Part shown: piece after piece, positions 33,501 through 44,683 of the stretch
Numbering within the stretch: position 1 is the stretch's first letter
How the letters are laid out: each line of letters opens with the position of its first letter
Assembly (NCBI GenBank): GCA_030180135.1
Contig: CM058230.1
Coordinates: 17,857,082-17,921,081 of the forward strand
Length of the DNA stretch: 64,000 bases
From: Orychophragmus violaceus
Taxonomy: Eukaryota > Streptophyta > Magnoliopsida > Brassicales > Brassicaceae
Direction: 5' to 3'
Notes under the pieces: generated by a model
Seen by the model: only the letters and a program-made list of their open reading frames with translations
What the model was told of the DNA's origin: nothing
Database searches by the model: none
Translations under genes and position numbers: made by a program

Positions 33501-34391
33501 GTTTCTTTTCTAAGATACGCCCTATTCTCTTCTTCAGCTTGTAACTCGTCGATAAGTCGTTGAGATTCCAAATCTATCGAGCTCGAATTTCTGGGTTCCT
33601 GTTAAAATACAAACAATGATCAGAATTTACAATTTTGAGACATCAAAATCAAGAGGCTCATGACTAATAGAGATTAATAGACTACATACTTCATTAAGCA
33701 ATTTGACATCAAAGATTCATGAACAGTTCATAAACATAAATCAACTTTATTAAAAACTCAGGTCAGTGAAGAAAAAAAGGGTTCCAAAACTTAAAAATCA
33801 ACACGTACTGATATAATTCATGACCACTAACGGCTAGTAAAACAATTATGCAGTATCATAATCTCAGATAATTGAAGGGAAACAAAGTCATAAACAAATG
33901 AGAAAAGAAATTAAAAGTTTATCCACATTACAAACTTATCAAACCAAAAGAAATCATGTATGTTGTTCATCAATACCATTACGAAGCCTCAAAGTAATTG
34001 TTATGTCTATGAGTTATGCAGTCTCTGGTTTGGTGTCGTGTTTGAGTTGATCGTCTCGTCTAGTAGTCTTTGCTTTGCTCTGATTTAAGTTTTAAACACA
34101 CTGAAACTATTTATAACGTGAATTCAGCTAGTATTATTAACAACCAAGAGCCTCTGCTGCAGTTAAAAGGTTTTGAAATTTGAATCAATGGCCACGATTT
34201 ATCTCTTAGAAACATCTAACGGTCCTGCTAGACCCGCGACACAAAGCGAGCCAACCCTCCTAACCTGCGGTTTATAATGGACGAAGCCCGCGAGGCCCGC
34301 AAATAAATGGACAAAAAAACTTGTCCAAGCCCGCTCCGCAATCGACTTAAACTGGCCAGGCCCGCGGGCATGTGTCCATTTGATATCCCTA
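30568..34391 (-). mobile_element. hAT-2 transposon, left end hidden in the gap
   Basis: The right end is TAGGGATATCAAATGG when read inward on the minus strand (ends 34391), a typical plant hAT terminus, followed inward by GC-rich subterminal sequence (GGCCCGCGAGG-like). GGCC-rich sequence and a matching (A/C)CGTTAGAT word appear in inverted sense near 30600-30690, close to the expected left end. The element carries the minus-strand transposase pseudogene at 31127-33571. The right end abuts a Copia LTR fragment (34392 on), suggesting insertion into that LTR. The matching target duplication would be in the gap. Confidence 0.7.
31127..33571 (-). pseudogene. hAT-2 transposase (RICESLEEPER/BED-type), nearly complete but frameshifted
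   Basis: Frames in order on the minus strand are 33571-32630, 32642-32337, 32340-31933, 31674-31372 and a C-terminal piece at 31200-31127. The N terminus has a KKRKK-rich signal and a BED finger (CIHCKEDYVYNSHTHGMNTY, then HITKC). The catalytic part has FTFDLWTATTQEGYIFL and YIDKNWRLNNKII, then LDVKTRWIQHITCL, VAVFDPRFKL and the dimerisation segment IYLEEPL, FWKDNSQRYGELALIACDLL and SIPIITVASES. At least three frameshifts are visible, near 32640, 32338 and 31378. After the last, LNKYRNRLLSKHVQTLIC continues in another frame. The gene was therefore recently close to full length but cannot now give one protein. Confidence 0.85.
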
Positions 34392-35835
34392 TGTACATCA
34401 TATATAGCAAGAGATTAAAGGGAGATTAGGTCTAAGACATTTACATAAGAGTCATTTCCACATCTATTTCTATACACCCCTTCAAAATGGCGGGACTATT
34501 GTGACGCCAATCTTGCGATTGAGTTCTTGAAAGCGTGGCCTGGGAAGTGCTTTTGTGAGTCCATAAGCAAGTTGATCACGAGTGGAGATATGAGAAACGC
34601 GGAGATTTCCATTCTGAATCTGATTTCACACAAAATGGTAGTCTAAAGCAATATATTTCATGCGAGAGTGAAACAGCGGATTCGCGCAGAAATATGTGGT
34701 CCCCAAATTGTCGCAGTAGATATTTGGAGGTTTGGTGAGCTGTATACCAAGTTCCTGCAACAACGATGTTACCCAGTTTATCTCCGACGTTGTATTTGCC
34801 ACAACTTGGTATTCAGCCTCAGTTATGAGCGAGCAATGCCAATTTGCTTCTTCGAAGACCAAGCAATGGGAGACGAGCATCAGAGTAAATGACATAACCA
34901 TTGGTGGAGGTACTTTTTATTAATTAATAATATTAAGATACTTTTTTATCCTAATCACATCTAAATCACTTTCTCATTCAAGAATGCAAGGTATTCACAC
35001 CACACCCAAAACATAACACCATTCATAATTTTAACTAATCACATCGCTTCCAAAATGCATCGCTCCTACATAAAAATCACAGTCACACCTAAAACAGAGT
35101 GCCATTCGGGGCCATAGTCATCAACATCATCTGTCCAATCAGCATCAGAGTATGCATGGAGAGTCAGTGGAGTATATTTCTGCAGCAGGATGCCATGTGA
35201 GATCGTTTCAGCAAGATATCTCAAAATTCACTTAGTTGCTTGCGAGTGAGCATACGTTGGTGTGTGCATATACTGAGATAAGTGATTAACGTTGTAGGCA
35301 ATGTCTTGTTGGGTCAGCGACAAGTATTGTAGACTATCCAAAACATCATGAATTCGCGTGCATCCACCAAAACTCTTCCTCTGCGGATCGATAATTTTGG
35401 ATGAGGCGGAATGGCGTGGAAAATGGTTTTGATGATTGTGGCCACTCGTATAACTCGTTTTTAGTTTTGCCTTGCAACAACGAGGCTCCCGTTCTGAGAT
35501 CTTTCACCTGAAATGAAGCAGGAAAGAATTCTACAGATATTTGGTTAGCATTACATAAACGATATACTGTGATCAAATTCTTTTGCAAGTTAGGCACATA
35601 GAGTATATCGTTTAATGAAAAAGAATGGTTTGAGATAGGCAGAGAAGCAAAACCAGTATGGGATATAGTCATAGATGAACCTTTTGGTTAGGTATCGTAG
35701 CTCTGATACTATATAGATTAAAGGTCTGAATGAATTCTATTGATGAATAATGTACAACATATATAGCAAGAGATTACATGGAGATTAGGTCTGAAAAATT
35801 TACATAGGAGTCATTTCCATATTTATCTCTATACT
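34392..35835 (-). mobile_element. Copia remnant with short LTR-like ends
   Basis: Minus-strand frames carry a GAG-pre-integrase-proximal block (LNDILYVPNLQKNLITVYRL, 35346-35672), an RNase H block with HAYSDADWTDDVDDYGP near 35115-35165, and the RNase H/C-terminal block TEAEYQVVANTTSEINW and FHSRMKYIALDYHFV (34626-34901). Integrase and reverse transcriptase are deleted. A TATCAGAGCTA primer-site-like word lies at about 35698-35708 (minus). Similar about 90-120 bp sequences at 34392-34480 and 35720-35835 (ATATATAGCAAGAGATTA and neighbours) look like the LTRs, the left one cut by hAT-2. Confidence 0.75.
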
Positions 35836-36028
35836 TTACACGATAAATAACTTTTAAAAGGGACAAAAAAAAATATTTTTTACCATTGAAGGCAGAATTT
35901 AAAGCATCAATATGGGTCATAAAATGCATGAAAATCTTTTAGCAAATTAAGACTATTTTTATAACAGATTATTTCGATTTGGTGAAAATGATGTCAGCAT
36001 CAAATAAATCAGCAGCCTTTACGATATA

Positions 36029-37433
36029 TATAGGGGCGGACCCACATTTAGAGGAGGTGTGGCACGTGCCACATACTAATATTATACATGTTTTGTGCAC
36101 ATAGGACTCATGGGATTCATTAGTCTTATTGGTTGAGCATCTCACAAGTGGTCCATCCCTAGGGCTGGGCACAATAACCTAACCCGAAGAACCGAACCGG
36201 AACCGCACCGAAAAAGTCGGTATCGGTTCGGGTTCGGATCCAGCAAAATAACCGATTGGATCCCAAATGCAAGTTACTTTGGATATCGGGTAATACCCGA
36301 ACCGAACCGATATCCAATTGGGTACCCGAATTAACCCGAACTATACCAATAACTCGACTACATTACTAGTTCACTTCTTTTAATTTATTAAAAAAAAATT
36401 AAAACTACATAAAAATGCTAATGAGATATTCACTTATAAGTATTAAAATCTATTACTATTTAATTTATAATATAAATTAGTATTTTTTGGGCGAGATATT
36501 TTCCGTTTTTTTGGATTTTTTCGAGTTTTGGTTCAGAATTTCTGGGTTATTCGGGTTTTTTTCGGGTATTTCGGGTTTTACTCCGGGTTTTTCAAATATT
36601 TTTCCGGGTTTTCGGATATTTTTCGGTTTTTTCGGGTTTTTTAAGTTACATTGAGTACTTTGGTTACAAAAGAACCGAACCCGATTGATACCCGAAAGTA
36701 TTTCGGGTTTATTCGGATTTTACATTGAAGTAGAGAACCGACCCGAACCCGACATGATTCGAACCGGACCGAACCGATTTTTTTGTAAAATACCGATTGG
36801 GGCTTCTATGCATAGAACCGAAATACCGAAGAACCAAATGGGTGAAACCGAACACCGATTGGGTATCCGATTGCCCAGACCTATCCATCCCACCTGGTTT
36901 CGACCACCTATTCTCAAATTTTGCTCCTCATTTTTTTCCAAACACTTTATTCTATTCTTTTATTATCTTTCCATAAATGTTTTTTTCATGTGTGGTTCTT
37001 AAAATTTTTATTTATTTCTATAATATAGTGTTCTTTTCTAATTTAGTGTTCTTTTTTATTTCTTTTCTTTTAGTATTAGTTTCTACCAAAATTAAATTGT
37101 AATTTCTTCACATTTTACTATCAAAATTATTTTTATTTAATATTTGTATTTTCAATTACATTAAAACAAAAAATAATAAATTTATAAAAAAATAAACTAT
37201 TTTGTGAATTATACAATTTTATATTAATATTACTCAAAACATATATAACATTTATTAGAAAAAATATTTATATTTTTAGTTTAATTCAAATAAATGTTCT
37301 TAAAATAAAATAAAACAACAATTTTTTTAAATAATTTATGGTATTTTTAAACAATATATATATATATTAATTATATTTAATATCTTAATATATTGTGCCA
37401 CACATTAAGTTGTATTCTGGATCTGCTCCTGTA
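36029..37433. mobile_element. hAT-like MITE or small DNA element with TATAGGGGCGGACCC ends
   Basis: The left end TATAGGGGCGGACCC is followed by GTGTGGCAC; the right end is GTGCCACAC and then GGATCTGCTCCTGTA, an imperfect inverted match. The flanks are TA-rich, so the target duplication is ambiguous. The interior is very AT-rich and carries the inserted element 36160-36883. No transposase is seen. Confidence 0.5.
36160..36883. mobile_element. MITE (CCGAACCC-rich family) with 8-bp target duplication
   Basis: The ends are TAGGGCTGGGCA and TGCCCAGACCTA-like inverted sequences, flanked by the direct repeat TCCATCCC at 36152-36159 and 36884-36891. Eight-base duplications and TAGGG-type ends point to hAT transposase as the mobiliser. 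The body is built of CCGAACC/CGGGTT permutations flanking an AT-rich core, like 19954-20500. It is inserted inside the element 36029-37433. Confidence 0.75.
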
Positions 37434-38698
37434 TATATATATAGAAGAATTCGAGATATGTAAAGAGTTTTTCAATTTTCAAGCTTTTGACATCTTATAT
37501 ATAACATGCATATAAATTGATATGACATGCACGTGTTCAATCATCATTATTCGTTTACGTTCGTGTTGAGCCACCGGAATTGTCGTCGGTTCTTTATTGA
37601 CAAAAAATATAATTTTAAAATGGAGAAACACCATCTATTTTGAGGGTTTGTGTTATGAGGAAACCCATTTAGGGTATTTACCCAATTGGCTAGGCTAGGC
37701 TGTAATATTTGACACTTCTCATGTTTTTTAATTTGTAAACCCTTGTTACAAAAAAAAAAGAAACACCATCTATCTTGAGGAAGACAGCACTCCTCTGCTT
37801 CGAGAATCGATTTACAACACCATCTATTTCAACTTTCTACTACTGAATGGACGAAATGGCGATTTGGCGAGAAAATTTGACGTGGTATCTCTCATCATCC
37901 AACTTTTATGCTACTGGATTTGTCAATCCATTCTCGAAACAGAGGAGTGTTGTCTTCCTCACACTCCTAATCGGCAAACTAAAAAACAAAAATACTGGTT
38001 CAAGTTGTTTTCATCTATGTTTTAGGAGACTGTAATGTATGGACTGTATTAAAAGTTTGAGCTTCCAAACAAACTATGCCTTGGGCAGAGCTGTAGTTTT
38101 TTCCATTCCATTTAAATAGCAAGCAAATGTTCAAAAAGAAAGAAAGAGAAACACCTTCTATCTTGTTTTTCTTTAAAAGCCATCCACGCAAAGAAAGTGA
38201 ACTGGTCATATACCATAGAACTGTTAAAGTAAAAGAACTTTAGACTTACTAAAACCATTTAGAAAATTAATGTCTTAAAAATTATTTATGCATGGTCTAT
38301 GAATGACCACTACGATGATCTAATGACATGGAAAGAGACACCCAAACATTCTGCTAAAGTTTTATATATCCAGTTTGAGAATCATATCCTAGATGATTTG
38401 TGCACTTGATTGTTGTATGTTTCAAAGTTGTTTTTCTTTTGTTTTAGAAATGAAATGATGAATGTAATACAAGGAAAGTATTAGTGAGTTTTTTCTTTCT
38501 TCCAAAAGCCGAATCTCTTACTAGATGGATTCTTTAAGGAATATATAACTGGCATCTATCATTACATCAAAGTTTATTGCATCTACTTATTGTTACCGGT
38601 CTTTTTTGTCAGCCAGAACTCTATTAACTAAATCAATGTTATTTAGACTAGATTATCAACCTCTGAGGATGAACTGATCCTACTATATAGTTTGGAAA
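37434..38698. other. Intergenic DNA left of the large CACTA element
   Basis: AT-rich with no recognised gene. It contains the inverted repeat at 37776-37961 and several ACACCATCTAT words (37628, 37764, 37819) typical of a Brassicaceae MITE family. Confidence 0.5.
37776..37961. repeat. Inverted repeat with two 42-base arms (hairpin)
   Basis: Arms 37776-37817 and 37920-37961 are reverse complements with four mismatches over 42 positions and a 102-base loop. A transcript would fold into a long stem. It may be the core of a fold-back MITE or a small-RNA precursor. No promoter was identified. Confidence 0.75.
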
Positions 38699-39160
38699 CA
38701 CTACAAGAAAACAGTTAAATAATGATTGGTATAGGAGTCGCATATCAGTCGTGGATTTAAGTTTCGCGACTGATATGCGACTACTATACGTAGATGCAAA
38801 TCGTGCGTCGCAAATTATACCAGTCGTTAATCAATCGCAAAAGTACGACCAATGAGCGACTACTATGCGTAATATAGTTGATGTGTCGTATATCAGTCGC
38901 AAACATTATGTGATTGTTATACGACTGACCTCCGACTACTAAACCTTTATTTGGTATTAGTCATAGATTAGTCGCAAATATTGTACGACTACTATGCGAC
39001 TAAATGTCGACTGTTATATGTGTAATCGCTAATTAGTTGCAAACCATTAGCGACTAATTAGCGACTATGCTGTCATTTTACGACTAATATGCGACCGATC
39101 TGGGACTGAAAAACGACTAAACAACGACTGATAAGTGACTAATTTACTGACGAATTCAGA
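38699..39160. repeat. CACTA subterminal repeat array
   Basis: About 450 bases dominated by short direct and inverted words such as GCGACTGATATGCGACTA, AGTCGCA and CGACTACTATGCG. In CACTA elements such arrays bind the TNPA-type protein next to the terminal inverted repeat. Confidence 0.8.
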
Positions 39161-39740
39161 CAATTGGTAATTCTAAATTGTTTCCCTGATTACTACACCC
39201 TGCATACAATCAAATCCTTTACACCCAACATACAATTGCATATAACTTTAGAGTTAAAACATCTGGAAATATATATACTTAACATACCAATTATACAACA
39301 CTACAAAAAATTTGATTACTGATATCATAACCAGATAGCGTTTTTGATGTTTATGCTATCTTTGACTGAACCGTGAATTAAAGACAGCGTTTGCTTATAT
39401 GGAAACGCTATTAATGCTGTGAGCGGGAAAAAAATTCACGCGGGCCAAATTTTTATTGTTTGCGCTAATGAATTATACCCTAAAATGCTATGAATTCCTT
39501 AAGCGAAAAAATATACCAAACACACATCGACCTCTATACCCCCCCCCCATTACTCTCTTTCTCTCTTTGTCCAATCTGTTCATGAGCTAGAAATCTCTAT
39601 ATCCCTCTCGATTTCTCACTCTGACACTCGATTAATCTTGGTCACTATCTCTTCTTCGTTCTTGCATGTTCATCATCTTCGCTCGATTTCGCACTTTTCA
39701 CTCAATTACTCAGAATCAAAATCGAATTGGGGTTTTCATC

Positions 39741-40294
39741 ATGAGTTCTGGAAGTGAATATTCGTGTGTCAACACAACGGGGATTCGAGGATTTCCTGTG
39801 AAATGTATGTGTGGTCGTAACTCTGTAATGAAGACGGCGAAAACGAAACAAAATCCTGAAAGACCGTTCTTCCGATGTCCCACATTTTGAAAGGTAATCT
39901 CTAAGAAGCTTTTGATTCGAATTTGTGTCGAATTTGGGTCCAATTTGTGTCGATTTTGTGTTGAATCAGAGCAATAATCATAAATTTGGGTCCAATTAGT
40001 GTTGATTTTGCATCGTTCTTATACATGACCACTTATTTAAGTGGATAGAAGAAGCTGTATATGAAGAGGTGATTGATGCACTGCCAATGATAGCATGTTT
40101 TCAATCTGACATTTGCAAAACTAAAGAGGAGATTGAAGGTATCAAAAACGTGAATGAGAAGTTGATGCAGGAAGTGAGAGACGCCAAGCTGGAATTGAAG
40201 AGGCTTAGTATGTTCATGAAGATGGGTTTTGGTGTCTTTGATTTGCCATCATTGTGTGTATTGTGTTCATCATGCTTGAGAAATCGATTCATGT
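39741..40294 (+). pseudogene. GRF-type zinc-finger protein gene with coiled coil
   Basis: Exon 1 from the ATG at 39741 encodes GFPVKCMCGRNSVMKTAKTK and then FFRCPTF, a GRF zinc finger with C-x-C...C ligands. A TGA follows immediately and a donor GTAATC lies at about 39894. The second block (about 40033-40294, HLFKWIEEAVYEEVIDALPM) continues into a Glu/Lys-rich coiled coil (TKEEIEGIKNVNEKLMQEV) and a hydrophobic tail. This is the usual plan of plant transposon-associated GRF proteins. The stop before the intron suggests that it is inactive. The function of such proteins is not established. Confidence 0.65.
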
Positions 40295-40660
40295 GAGGCT
40301 CTACTTTTAGAACATGATTCATAAATCAAGTAATCTTCCTAAATTTTGGAACCCTTTGTTTATTTTATGACCTTTTAGGGATTCTTGCAGAAGCGCCTGA
40401 TTCTGTAAATTAAGCAGAGAAGAGACAACAGTTGGACTGAGAAAACCAATCCGCGTAACCTAATCCAGGTTAGATACATCTAAGTTTTCTAACAGTTCTA
40501 TATGAAACAAAAAACTAAAGATCCGAAACATAAATTTAAAGACAAATATCCATACATAATTAAAGATCCGAAACAAGAAAATAAAATAGATAAGTTCAAC
40601 AACACATATAGTTTAAGTTGTAGAGACAGAGAAGAGACATAGGCTGATAAAACTCAGGTC

Positions 40661-41676
40661 TTAGAGTGGCACAACAGGACCGTACCTGGTAACATATGGG
40701 TCACTATTTTCTAGCTCTCTCCTAAAATTATCAACCTCTACCATCCGGGGGTTGAATCTGTAGTCAAATAAGCCTCTATGAGTTTCCAGCCATGCCTCAT
40801 CATCATCTCTCAAATGTTTATGGATCCTCCACATCTTTAACACCACAATCACCACTCCAAGACCCCTAGTGTTTTCCCACTCATCCCTGAATGCAAAATA
40901 AATGTCTCCATGTGCAACACACTTAATTCGATGGTCTATGTCATGCAAAACAAACTTCTGTCATAACATACTTGTGAATATAGTAAACTTGTGATTATAA
41001 ATTCTCTTGAATTACATGTTGTCTCTTATGTTGAACACAAGCCGTGACTTTTTACGATTTGCCCAACAGACTTGAAGGGGTTCCACGTTGAAGACCACGC
41101 CCATTATATCTACAAGATAAGTTTCTCAAATCTGGTTACTAATATCTATTCATGTTTTAGGATTATGTTTTGGTTAATGTTAAGAAATCATACCTATAGG
41201 AGTGTCGATGTTGATGTGAGGGATATGTCTCATACATTTGAAATCCATGTAGTGATAACTGTTGAGAGGGTCGATGAGTTTGATGCTAGTCTCGTCCATG
41301 ACACTAAGTCTGAAGGGAGAGTTTACAGGCTTGAAACCTGCATACGCATTCTCAACATTGACCCTGAAAATCTCGACCCACTTGCCCTCTTGTTCCTTAA
41401 GTCCTTTAAATTTGCGGTCTTCTGGTGGATAAATTATCATCTCAGTCTTAGTTCCCTGCAAATTTAGAAATGGTCAAATGTGTTAGTTGCATGTATTTTG
41501 TGTTCAGTATAAGATTTAAAGTTTAAACTTACAGCCTCGTTTGCCAATATGAAACTCCAAAACGGTCCATCTTCGAAAATATGATATGAGCGGATCTTGA
41601 TTATCTTCACTCTAAAACGCCAAGCTCTGAGTTTTTCATTAACTTCTAAGTCCGCAAGTTTGTTGTAGTGAGGCAT
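40661..41676 (-). pseudogene. RPA1-like OB-fold (DUF223-type) gene, exons in several frames
   Basis: Minus-strand exons in order are 41676-41464 (LADLEVNEKLRAWRFRVKII, the start of the first OB fold), 41461-41180 (MIIYPPEDRKFKGLKEQEGK, then FRVNVENAYAGFKPVNSPFR), about 41110-41030 (GVVFNVEPLQVCWANRKKS) and 40948-40661 (VLHDIDHRIKCVAHGDIYFA after the first residues, then GVVIVVLKMWRIHK). The last is the second OB fold, and a RFNPRMVEVDNFR tail follows. This is the plan of plant replication-protein-A-like nucleic-acid-binding proteins. Such genes are frequent in plant DNA transposons, including Helitrons. Frames are broken by introns and possibly stops, so activity is doubtful. Confidence 0.65.
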
Positions 41677-42108
41677 GATGTTATCGAATGTCTTGTGATT
41701 TCTTTCTTTTGTGTGGATTTGCAGAGAAAAGTAGATGAGAAAGAAGAAACCTAACTCCCTCTATTTAAATGAAATAACTGAAAGACAAGTGAACAGTTTC
41801 TATTGTTTTTTTAATTATTTTACTAATTAATTTGATTTGAAATGACTTGCAGAGAGGTGTAATGATGGTTAACTCTGAAGAAATGCAACTCTTCGAGTCT
41901 TCAATCTACTCATAGCTTATCACCTTTAATTCTCATTTATTGCATTTGGTTAAGAGATTTTTGGTCTGCTTGCATGCATTTGGTTTAACTTCTCATTCAT
42001 TACATTTGGTAAGAGATGGTTCAATCAATTGAGATTTAATTTTATAAAATCGATTTACCAAGACAAGCATTAATGTATAATCGGAAGATTTTTCTGATAT
42101 GGTTGCAG

Positions 42109-42438
42109 GTGAATGGAATTCTGATTGAGGAGTCATTGTTGTGGGTGTAACGAGATCGGTACAGTTAAGCATATGGATCGTTAAAGTGGTAAGTTATCCT
42201 TGTCTTGTGTTTCTGCTTTGAACATTGCAGTTAAAAACATTTCTAGTTGTTACTGAGTTAAGGCTATTGTACAGGATTCATAGCGATGTATGCTGCATTA
42301 GCCAGCAGAGATGTTGGTTGCTACTTGATTCCCGAGTCACCATTTTATCTCGAAGGAGAAGGTAGACTATTGAAGTACATAGAGAAACAGCTCTAGGAGA
42401 GTGGTCGCATGGTGATTGTTCTTGTTGAAGGAGCATGA
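42109..42438 (+). pseudogene. Captured 6-phosphofructokinase (PFK) fragment, two exons with intron
   Basis: The second exon, from 42275, reads GFIAMYAALASRDVGCYLIP, then ESPFYLEGEG and, after YIEKQL and a stop, ESGRMVIVLVEGA. This is the plant ATP-PFK segment following the KLMGR loop. The preceding exon (42109-42188, after GGTTGCAG) holds VNGI and, in a shifted frame, VKHMDR-stop-S. The Tyr codon expected in the MGRYSG motif is a stop and the Gly of MGR is replaced by Asp. A GT-AG intron of 86 bases (42189-42274) is kept, so capture was at the DNA level. Two stops and a shift make it non-functional. Confidence 0.85.
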
Positions 42439-42659
42439 TAAGATCCATTGTCTTCTATTGGATTGTGTATTGGTTACTGCTTGATTCTTGTTGGTAGACT
42501 ATTGAAGTATAAGTTTTTTTAACTTTGTTTTGACACTAAATAGATGTATACTTTTAATTTAATTGAGAAATGAGATAAGGCATTCTAACTAAGGATTTAT
42601 ATCCATCCTAAAAAGTCCAATTTACTAAAGAATTACTAGTGTATGAAATCAAAATCACA

Positions 42660-43100
42660 TCTATACCCTAAACCCCAAAACTTCTTTTAGAGTATAAATA
42701 AGGTTTAGGGTTTGAACTAATGATACATCTCACTTATTATTATACTTGTTTTATAGACAAACTAATTATAATTTCTTTTAGAGTATAAATAAGGTTTAGG
42801 GTTTGAACCCTAATCCTATACCCCAAAACCATAAATCTAGACTATAAACTCAAACCTAAAAAACTTAAATCATACACTTGTAACATTAAACCCTAAATCA
42901 AAAACCTAAATTCCTCACTAAAGACAAACCCTAAACCCTAAATTTAGTAATCCTTAATCATAAACAATAGATTTTAAAATTTTAAAACCTTAACTCTTCT
43001 TCATAAACCCTAAAATTTTAATCATTAATCATAAACACTAGATTTTAAATTTAAAAATCTTATCTCTTTACCCTAAACCCTAAACTTTTAACCCTTAAGC
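42660..43100. repeat. Degenerate CCCTAAA / TTTAGGG words
   Basis: More than a dozen AAACCCTAAA-type words plus a repeated GAGTATAAATAAGGTTTAGG (about 42690 and 42781) within AT-rich sequence. The arrangement is irregular, unlike a telomere-derived array. Confidence 0.6.
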
Positions 43101-43359
43101 ATTTAACATTAATTTTTTAAACATTGAATAATATAACAAAAATTAAATACTTTGAAAAAATATAACAAACAATGAATAACGTATAACTTAATATAAACCC
43201 TAAACCACATATTGTAAAATAACACATTAATTAAATGACAAAAAATTTTAAAAGGAATAATATAACAAAAATGTTAAACTTGAAACTATAAAATAAAAAA
43301 TCTGGTCTTAACAAAAAAACAAAAAACTGGTTTTCTGTTGGTTAAGACAGAGAAATAAG

Positions 43360-44100
43360 GATCATCCTTTTTCATTATCGACCGTTAGATCATATTAAAA
43401 TCAACGGACAAAACACAATGTCTTCAATTCCTCTCTTCCTCTTCTCACGGGCACCTTTTTTGTCACGAAAGCTCATTCTCATCACATACAAGTTTCTGCG
43501 GATTCAGTCGCCCATCTCTTCCATGGTTTCTGACTTACGGTTTCGAGGGTTGCAATTAGGGCTCCATGGTTTCACGAAAGCCCCTTCTTATCGCTTTACA
43601 GGTCTCACTTTATTCTGAATTAAGGTTTCTTCTTTTGTTTGTTTTGGGTTTTGATTTTGCGATTTTCAGTTTTAAATTGAGTTTAGTTTTTCAATAATCC
43701 GATTTTGTGTTTGGATTCTCCGGAGATTTCCGTCACCGTTGGTAACATGTTTGTTGGGTTTTTGGCTGGTTCAGGGAGCTGGGATTGTTCGTCTCTGCGA
43801 TGTTGGTGCTGCAATTCAGGAGGTCAGAGTCGCGGGTTTCTTCATTGGCTCGTCGGGAAACAAGATGGCAGAGGTTGTGGTGGAAGATGAACTCGACGGT
43901 GGAGGTGGTGGTTGCAAAAGAATATGACGGCATAGATGATTATGGTGGAAGTAGAACACGGAGTTGGTGCTGCAGACATGACGACGGCTCACTGCAAGAG
44001 ACACAAAATTAGATGAATTAGGTTTTTTTTTTTGGTTTGATAGAACCGGTTTAAATCAGATTTTAAGGATTTTGGGATTTGGTTTCTTCTTTGGTCTGGT
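43360..44100 (+). other. Less AT-rich stretch in the small CACTA, gene fragment not recognised
   Basis: Short frames (43418-43618, 43705-44012) with Ser/Leu-rich then Val/Glu/Gly-rich content, and an exon-intron-like change near 43605-43720. This may be another captured host fragment, given the neighbouring PFK piece, but no family motif is recognisable. Confidence 0.3.
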
Positions 44101-44683
44101 ATAACAAATTGTAATTAGTATCTAATATTAATTTTCAGTTAATTAATAAAGTATTTAATTATTGTAATACCATTTTCATTTTATTAATTCTTTCATTTAT
44201 GATTGTATAATTAATTGTGTAATTTAGGTTTTTTTTATTAATTTCATATTCATAATAAATAGCTCATATATCAAAAATATATGATGATATTTACATAATG
44301 CTATTATATAGCTAATTCATAATCTTGAATAAATGCTATTGTATTTTAATCTATTTCATATATTAAAACGCTATTGTATTATAATCTATTGCAGACACTA
44401 AAACGCTATCTTAAAAATACAGTTCATAGCATTTAAGAAAAACGCTATCTAAAGTGTCAGATTTTTTATCGCGGTCGATGACATAGCGGGTAACACAACG
44501 CTATCGTATCGATACATAGCATTTTTCGGCAGCTATTAATACGCGAATTTCTTGTAATGCAATTATCCAAATACAATACCAAAACATGTGCATACAATAC
44601 CAAAACATGTGTGCGTCTTAAGTTTGCTTACAAGCTAAAAGTAAGTCTAACGCTTAATACTACAAGACTAGAAGACCTAGTTG

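Larger units (their letters stand above)
39299..44559. mobile_element. Small gene-capturing CACTA-type element inside the large one
   Basis: The ends are CACTACAAAAAATTTG (left) and, read inward from the right, CATTACAAGAAATTCG. The 3-bp duplication CAA flanks it (39296-39298 and 44560-44562), as usual for CACTA elements. Subterminal words AACGCTAT/ATAGCGTT recur at both ends (39336-39470 and 44370-44530). It carries no TNP2 transposase. Instead it holds a GRF zinc-finger gene (+), an RPA-like OB-fold gene (-) and phosphofructokinase exons (+). It would depend on an autonomous relative for movement. Confidence 0.75.

Noticed and set aside
35885..36000. Possible hAT C-terminal fragment (NLLKDFHAFYD on minus)
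   Set aside because: Only about 15 residues resemble the hAT tail; too short to list as a gene.
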